In this document: positions 6,030 through 9,627 of the stretch, one piece after another
How the letters are laid out: each line of letters starts with the position of its first letter
Numbering within the stretch: position 1 is the first letter of the stretch
NCBI GenBank assembly: GCA_948762645.1
Contig: CAQBRY010000068.1
Location: 1 to 9,627 of the forward strand
Source: an uncultured Eubacteriales bacterium
GTDB taxonomy: Bacteria; Bacillota; Clostridia; Oscillospirales; Acutalibacteraceae
Direction: 5' to 3'
DNA: 9,627 bases
The notes under the pieces: generated by a model
The model's database searches: none
Told to the model about the DNA's origin: nothing
Seen by the model: only the letters and a program-made list of their open reading frames with translations
Position numbers and translations under genes: made by a program

Positions 6030-6695
6030 GTGAACATTTTTGATGAATTAACCGGCTTATTCGGAGAACCAAAGGAAGGAGAACTAAAAGGGATATCGAG
6101 TGATTTTTGGAATACGGCGAGGGAAATTAGAGAAAAAATGGGCGAAGACTCTTATATTTTAGATTCATATTTATATGAAATTTTCTGTGCTTTAGATAGT
6201 ATAATAGTTACCAACGTGACTGACGAGGCAGAAAATATGATAAATAAAGTTTTCTTTCTATGTAAAAACATAGTTGAATATGAACCTGTAAAATCTAAAG
6301 ATAATTTTTACGAATTGGCACATAACTATATTATTTCGCATCCTTTGCCTTATAAGGAAAGTGAAACCAGATTCAAATTATATATAGCGTTATTGATAGA
6401 CGATTTTACAGATATGTTCATTCAGAAGATTTATAGAGATATACATAATATTACTTTGACAGCATATAATCATGATACTGTAAAAGAAAATTTTGAGAAA
6501 ATAAAAAGCGTAGTCGGCACTGAAAAAATAAATGCTTTAAATAATTTAATTAAAAAGAGATTTACCATTCCTACAATAATTGATATATTTAAACGTACTG
6601 TTACCAGAGAATTATTCAGTTATTTATTATTTCAAGATAAACAAACCTCAAAGCGAGTATTTCAGCTTATATTAGAAAATAAAAACTCACTTTAA
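6030..6695 (+). CDS. Unknown, probably all-helical cytoplasmic protein (221 aa)
   Basis: I do not recognise this protein. GTG 6030 is the start, with GGGGA (6018-6022) seven bases upstream. It begins MNIFDELTGLFGEPKEGELKGISSDFW and is rich in leucine, isoleucine and aromatic residues in helix-like spacing (SYLYEIFCALDSIIVTNV, KLYIALLIDDFTDMFIQKIY, LFSYLLFQDKQTSKRVFQLI). It has no signal peptide, no clear membrane segment, no Walker motif and no HTH that I can see; there are only two cysteines. The upstream terminator, structured RNA and site-occluding hairpin suggest tight control. It converges on an XRE gene and overlaps its 3' end by nine bases. A role as an accessory (effector, toxin or defence) protein is only a guess from context. 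Confidence 0.78.
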   Translation: MNIFDELTGLFGEPKEGELKGISSDFWNTAREIREKMGEDSYILDSYLYEIFCALDSIIVTNVTDEAENMINKVFFLCKNIVEYEPVKSKDNFYELAHNYIISHPLPYKESETRFKLYIALLIDDFTDMFIQKIYRDIHNITLTAYNHDTVKENFEKIKSVVGTEKINALNNLIKKRFTIPTIIDIFKRTVTRELFSYLLFQDKQTSKRVFQLILENKNSL

Positions 6696-6929
6696 TTCTT
6701 GTTCAAGATTATTAAATTCATCACAGTCAAAAAACTGTGCTAGTGTAATTTCTAAACCGTCACAGACTTTTTTTATAGTGGATATTTTAGGGTCAAGACT
6801 TGCACCATTTATTATGTTGTTAAGACTTGACTGGGTAATTCCACAAATTATAGACAATTTGTTGACAGTAATCTGTCTTTGTGAGCAAAGACCCAGGATT
6901 CTTTGTTTTACAGCATCAGATAATTCCAA
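6687..6929 (-). CDS. Small XRE-family regulator (80 aa), TTG start
   Basis: This is a compact Cro/CI-type DNA-binding protein, little more than the helix-turn-helix itself: LSDAVKQRILGLCSQRQITV, NKLSIICGITQSSLNNIING, then ISTIKKVCDGLEITLAQFF and a short acidic tail. The longest frame begins at GTG 6938, but there AGG abuts the codon. AGGGTG ending at that GTG lies seven bases before TTG 6929 and matches the 3' part of the ideal site (GGTGAT), so TTG 6929 (MELSDAVKQRI) is the better start. This type of solo-HTH protein is common on Firmicutes mobile elements. Its 3' end overlaps the convergent 221-aa gene, and it follows another XRE gene on the same strand after a 123-base gap with dyads. Confidence 0.83.
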   Translation of the reverse strand: MELSDAVKQRILGLCSQRQITVNKLSIICGITQSSLNNIINGASLDPKISTIKKVCDGLEITLAQFFDCDEFNNLEQELK

Positions 6930-6959
6930 AAAAATCACCCTATTTATAATTTGTTTTAT

Positions 6960-6976
6960 AAAATAGAGTGTATTTT
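6960..6976. promoter_or_regulatory. Dyad upstream of the small XRE gene, possible operator
   Basis: AAAATA GAGTG TATTTT is a perfect 6-5-6 inverted repeat about 30 bases before the TTG start of the 80-residue regulator. This is a natural position for an autorepression operator. Confidence 0.38.
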
Positions 6977-6992
6977 GATAACCACCGAAAGT

Positions 6993-7010
6993 TTAACTAT
7001 GGGTAGTTAA
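6993..7010. promoter_or_regulatory. Dyad TTAACTA-TGGG-TAGTTAA, possible operator
   Basis: A perfect 7-base inverted repeat with a 4-base spacer lies between two XRE genes. No U-run follows on either strand, so a repressor-binding site fits better than a terminator. Confidence 0.4.
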
Positions 7011-7032
7011 TTTATAATTTTTGTGATATAAT

Positions 7033-7060
7033 ATATTTAGGGATCGATAAACCTAAATAT
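7033..7060. repeat. 9-base inverted repeat overlapping the stop of the 106-aa XRE gene
   Basis: ATATTTAGG (7033-7041) and CCTAAATAT (7052-7060) are perfect inverted repeats with a 10-base spacer. On the minus strand the hairpin includes the TAG stop and is followed by AT-rich sequence without a proper U-run. It could be a weak terminator, a 3' stabilising hairpin or a protein-binding site. Confidence 0.42.
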
Positions 7061-7373
7061 TTATAGCTTCGTTAAACAGCTTCAGGAACTCCAAAACGAT
7101 GGCATGATATTTAGTAGGAATTTGCTCAATTATATCCATAGCAGTATTACCGCTTTTGTTAAAATCATCTTTACCTAATAACAGATAGTTAGCGGATATA
7201 GGAAGATTTTTGCAAATTTTATAAAGGGTTTGTGCCGACATACCTTTTCTGCCACTTTCAAGTTCTGCAAGAAATGGAGCAGAAATTCCTACTATTTCAG
7301 CAAATTTTTCTCTTGTAAGTTCTAAGTCCTCTCTTTGCCTGCGGAGGCGTTTACCTATTATTTTTTTATCCAT
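7053..7373 (-). CDS. XRE-family helix-turn-helix regulator (106 aa)
   Basis: This is a DNA-binding regulator with an N-terminal HTH_3 domain (residues about 5-66: KRLRRQREDLELTREKFAEI, VGISAPFLAELESGRKGMSA, QTLYKICKNLPISANYLLLG). A helical tail of about 35 residues (AMDIIEQIPTKYHAIVLEFL) is probably for dimerisation. ATG 7373 has AGGTGAT about five bases upstream. It belongs to the common short XRE type in Clostridia that reads RLRRQRE..LTREKFAE. It is divergent from the 107-residue gene across a 167-base gap holding two copies of CTATTGAT (7382-7389, 7423-7430), so it may control itself and that gene. No clear promoter boxes were found in the gap. Family assignment is secure; target is inferred. 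Confidence 0.88.
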   Translation of the reverse strand: MDKKIIGKRLRRQREDLELTREKFAEIVGISAPFLAELESGRKGMSAQTLYKICKNLPISANYLLLGKDDFNKSGNTAMDIIEQIPTKYHAIVLEFLKLFNEAINI

Positions 7374-7540
7374 AATATCACCTATTGATATAGTAATATA
7401 TGCTGTATGCTGTTAAAATAATCTATTGATGATATTATTGTGGCTAATAGCATTTAAATTATGAGCAAAATCAAACTATAAGTGGCTGTATAAAAATTGT
7501 TTATTAGTATTGGTGGTAGTTTTATCCAAGGAGAAAACAT

Positions 7541-7864
7541 ATGAAAAGTAGAAAAAAGTTGATGGATAGCTATATCAAAGAAAACGGAGAAAAAATTTTT
7601 GAATTATTTTATAAGCTTACAAGAGGAAATGTGGATCTCGATTTCTTAACTGATGAAGAAAAAATAATTGCACAGTGCGTGAAAAATCAATGTACAGATA
7701 AAGACGGTAAATGTTATGAATTTTATTGTTCTTTAAAGAAAATAAGAAACAGTAAAAACAAAGAAAAAATAATTGATCTGTATGAAAACATATTGAAAAC
7801 AATGTGCGAAGAAATATTTTTCGATGCTTTAAAGTTGGGGGTGGTAATGAAAAATACGTTATAA
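7541..7864 (+). CDS. Unknown small protein with a four-cysteine cluster (107 aa)
   Basis: I do not recognise it. It has an ATG start with CCAAGGAG eight bases upstream, a very good site. The N-terminus is basic and helical (MKSRKKLMDSYIKENGEKIFELFYKLTRG), and DLDFLTDEEKIIA precedes CVKNQCTDKDGKCYEFYC, where the cysteines are spaced C-x4-C-x6-C-x4-C. That even, mirror-like spacing could bind one metal ion or form disulfides; the protein has no signal peptide, which favours metal. A C-terminal helix with one more cysteine follows (YENILKTMCEEIFFDALKLG). The last residues MKNTL are preceded by a G-rich run that looks like an internal ribosome binding site but leads to only five codons. It is probably an accessory-element gene, divergent from an XRE regulator. 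Confidence 0.7.
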   Translation: MKSRKKLMDSYIKENGEKIFELFYKLTRGNVDLDFLTDEEKIIAQCVKNQCTDKDGKCYEFYCSLKKIRNSKNKEKIIDLYENILKTMCEEIFFDALKLGVVMKNTL

Positions 7865-7888
7865 AAATTTTTATCGGCAGGCAGTTAA

Positions 7889-7914
7889 TTGGGGGCTAAA
7901 AGAGTAGGCCCCAA
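7889..7914. repeat. GC-rich hairpin in the gap after the 107-aa gene
   Basis: TTGGGG (7889-7894) pairs with CCCCAA (7909-7914), and the stem extends inward with one mismatch (CT 7896-7897 with AG 7906-7907). It stands out in very AT-rich DNA, 24 bases after a stop codon. No U-run follows on the plus strand, so it is not a standard terminator. A 14-base AT palindrome (7861-7874) precedes it. Confidence 0.35.
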
Positions 7915-7931
7915 AAATAGCAAACAACATT

Positions 7932-8020
7932 TTTGTAGAAAATCTAAAAAGGCAAGAGAAGGATTAGTTGTTACACAACAAAAATTAGCAGATAAAGTCA
8001 ATAGCATATGCAGTATTTAG
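7932..8020 (+). pseudogene. Scrap of an XRE-type helix-turn-helix gene
   Basis: From 7946 one frame reads KKAREGLVVTQQKLADKVNS and then ICSI and a stop at 8018-8020. The KARE...TQQKLADKV part is the first two helices of an XRE domain. The preceding bases 7932-7949 read FVENLK in another frame, which would join after adding one base in the A-run. No start codon or ribosome binding site exists, and the domain ends before the recognition helix. It is best seen as a decayed remnant; the short length makes this tentative. Confidence 0.38.
7968..7996 (+). promoter_or_regulatory. Possible promoter of the SLOG gene
   Basis: TTGTTA (7968-7973), 17 bases, GATAAA (7991-7996). Each box matches four of six consensus bases; the start would be near 8003, about 70 bases before the ATG. 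It lies within the XRE scrap. Confidence 0.3.
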
Positions 8021-8073
8021 ATTAGAGCCTATGTATAAAATTCTTTTTAGTCCATTAAAAGGAGGCGGTAATA

Positions 8074-8532
8074 ATGATAAAAACAGTTTGTTTTACTGGC
8101 CATAGAAAATTGCCCATTAGTAAATTAGAAATTATAAAGTCACAACTGGAAATACAGATAAAAGATTTTATAAATCAAGGAGCGGAGGTGTTTATAGACG
8201 GAGGGGCTATTGGCTTTGACTTATTAGCAGCGGAATGTGTTATTAATATAAAAAAAATAAAACTGTTTTTAGTGCTTCCGTGTGAAGACCAATCACAACA
8301 ATGGAAATATGAGGATATTGCACGATATGAAAATATAAAATCTCAAGCTGACAACATTCAATACATTTCACGTTCCTACTATAAAGGATGTATGTTGGAC
8401 CGTAATAAAAATATGGTGGATAGGTCGGATGCTGTTATAGCGTATTTTAATGGAAATCCACATACGGGAACGAGTTTTACATTGAAGTATGCTCAGGGAA
8501 AAAGTAAAAAAATAGTATTTGTAATAGCATAG
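8074..8532 (+). CDS. SLOG-family protein (DUF1273/YpsA-like Rossmann fold, 152 aa)
   Basis: SLOG proteins are Rossmann-like cytoplasmic proteins thought to bind nucleotide-derived ligands. The sequence opens with CFTGHRKLP, the hallmark of this branch, followed by the glycine-rich loop DGGAIGFDLLAAE (residues about 44-56). Later come the strand KLFLVLPCEDQSQQW, LDRNKNMVDRSDAVIAYFNG and a C-terminal TGTSFTLKYAQGKSKKIVFV with the usual conserved small residues. At 152 residues it is a little shorter than many members (about 180) but looks complete. ATG 8074 follows an excellent AAAAGGAGG with eight bases of spacing. The next gene starts 28 bases downstream, so the two probably form an operon. 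Such genes are frequent on Firmicutes mobile elements; ligand and role are unknown here. Confidence 0.85.
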   Translation: MIKTVCFTGHRKLPISKLEIIKSQLEIQIKDFINQGAEVFIDGGAIGFDLLAAECVINIKKIKLFLVLPCEDQSQQWKYEDIARYENIKSQADNIQYISRSYYKGCMLDRNKNMVDRSDAVIAYFNGNPHTGTSFTLKYAQGKSKKIVFVIA

Positions 8533-8560
8533 TGGTTTGTTAATGTTTAAGGATGGTAAT

Positions 8561-9568
8561 ATGGACGATTCTTTAGATATAGATATATTTAATTTTTCAG
8601 AGAGTGCGGAAGTAGACACAAAAAATATTGATAGCGAGTATCTTACTCAAAAGATTTTTAATGATAAAAGCCTTATGATAAATAGTTTGCCTCTAAGTAA
8701 AGCGGAACGCATACGTCTTATGGACATTCAAAATGCAATATTTGAGTTTGCAAAATTAAATAAAGCAATTGTATGTACAAAATTTAAATATGACAGCCTA
8801 ATTTACTGCGTGAAGATTGAAAGCAGAGAGTTTAATTTTGTCGGGTATGAATTAAGTTATATCTTTGAGCAAATATTTTCGGTATCAACCAAGGTCATTA
8901 TAAAAAACAATGATAAAGATAAAATTTCCATTTATATTTTCTTTGGTATCAATCTAAATGATAATCCTAATGATGGTGCGGTTAGAGCGTATTCTTTGAC
9001 GTCCAATAAAAAAATTAAACTTTCAAAATACACTATTACAAAAATGGAACTAAAAAATGTGACCTATGGTTCATATCCCGTACACATACAAATCTTATTT
9101 AAAATTAGTGGAGAGAATAGATTTAGAGATGCGTATATGATTATGGAAAAACCATTAGGCAAGAACAATATAAAAATAGTATTTCCAGAAGAAAAACCAC
9201 TTGATATTACTAATGAAGATCATGAAGAAATAAAAAGGAACCTTTGGGAAATGTATTGTAGTAAAGCATATTCTGAGTTTTATAATAGAAAATCAATTTT
9301 TAATCAAGTAAAAACAGTGTCAGTGCATCTTAAATATTTGAGGTGGCGAGAGGGTTTGTCACTGTTTAAAGCAGCTAAATTTATAGGCTTGAATCCGATT
9401 ACCCTTTTTAGGTTTGAAAAATGTTGGTTTAAAAATTATGAGGTAGAGAAAATCAATTTTGAATTTTTAAAGAATACATACGGTATTGAAAAATATGATT
9501 TACTACGCAGAGAACGATTTGTTAAAGCAGTAAATTTTGAGTTTTTGAAGGATGGATATTTGAAATAA
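8561..9568 (+). CDS. Unknown protein with a C-terminal HTH-like segment (335 aa)
   Basis: I do not recognise the family. ATG 8561 is preferred because AAGGA (8549-8553) lies seven bases upstream; the longer frame from TTG 8537 lacks a site. The acidic N-terminus (MDDSLDIDIFNFSESAEV) leads into a mixed alpha/beta region, with strand-like parts such as LIYCVKIESREFNFVGYELS and KISIYIFFGINLND. Residues about 253-300 resemble an XRE-type helix-turn-helix (LKYLRWREGLSLFKAAKFIG, LNPITLFRFEKCW). The last 40 residues hold two similar pieces, INFEFLKNTYG and VNFEFLKDGYL. No catalytic motif is evident. It is probably co-transcribed with the SLOG gene. A DNA-binding regulator or initiator of a mobile element is plausible but unproven. 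Confidence 0.75.
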   Translation: MDDSLDIDIFNFSESAEVDTKNIDSEYLTQKIFNDKSLMINSLPLSKAERIRLMDIQNAIFEFAKLNKAIVCTKFKYDSLIYCVKIESREFNFVGYELSYIFEQIFSVSTKVIIKNNDKDKISIYIFFGINLNDNPNDGAVRAYSLTSNKKIKLSKYTITKMELKNVTYGSYPVHIQILFKISGENRFRDAYMIMEKPLGKNNIKIVFPEEKPLDITNEDHEEIKRNLWEMYCSKAYSEFYNRKSIFNQVKTVSVHLKYLRWREGLSLFKAAKFIGLNPITLFRFEKCWFKNYEVEKINFEFLKNTYGIEKYDLLRRERFVKAVNFEFLKDGYLK

Positions 9569-9602
9569 GAGATATGAATATAGAAAAATTTTATAAGATG
9601 AG

Positions 9603-9627
9603 ATGTTGAATACAGACAGAACTGTCG
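9603..9627 (+). CDS. Possible start of a serine recombinase gene, cut by the window edge
   Basis: ATG 9603 reads MLNTDRTV before the window ends. Large serine recombinases of Clostridia elements often open with a short lead-in of this sort before ALYCRLSRDD, but those diagnostic residues lie outside the window. Only AAGATGAG precedes it as a weak ribosome binding site. Eight residues cannot prove anything; the call rests on resemblance and on the mobile-element context. Confidence 0.25.

Noticed and set aside
9576..9611. Short frame from ATG 9576
   Set aside because: It closes after eleven codons and has no convincing ribosome site.
1..9627. CRISPR array or insertion sequence
   Set aside because: No regularly spaced repeats, transposase frames or long terminal inverted repeats were seen.

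Overview
The window looks like chromosome of a low-GC Bacillota, most likely a Clostridia-type anaerobe. It is AT-rich with AGA/ATA/AAA-heavy codon use, Gram-positive ribosome binding sites of the AGGAGG type, sigma-A-like promoters, and a Tex plus RecD2 pair of the Firmicutes kind. I cannot name a genus.

Left part (1-4050), plus strand, housekeeping DNA. It holds the C-terminal two thirds of tex, cut by the window edge, then a 77-residue unknown gene with its own promoter, then recD2. The recD2 gene is broken by a 2-base TG expansion at 2217-2222. Removing one TG restores a single 722-residue reading frame with every helicase motif present. A good intrinsic terminator (3998-4050) closes this block.

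Middle (4068-5570), minus strand. It holds a 185-residue unknown exported protein with a clear promoter, an XRE regulator killed by an in-frame stop at codon 17, and an intact XRE regulator. The two inactivated genes, recD2 and this regulator, lie within about 3 kb of each other.

From 4.7 kb to the right edge the DNA looks like the regulatory end of an integrated or decaying mobile element. It contains three intact small XRE regulators, one nonsense-killed regulator, one XRE scrap, a SLOG-family (DUF1273/YpsA-like) gene, an unknown protein with a C-terminal HTH-like segment, and at the very edge what may be the first codons of a serine recombinase. The regulators and accessory genes point both ways, with short palindromes in the gaps.

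The most unusual stretch is 5571-6030. It lies between the minus-strand XRE gene and an unknown plus-strand gene (221 residues). A plus-strand promoter is followed by an RNA with a compact predicted four-helix fold (5789-5879), a very strong terminator (5931-5982), and then a hairpin (5993-6026) that overlaps the ribosome binding site of the 221-residue gene. It reads as either a terminated small RNA or an attenuated leader, next to a repressor-like gene. This is the best candidate here for an undescribed regulatory system. Its function is inferred only from layout and base pairing.
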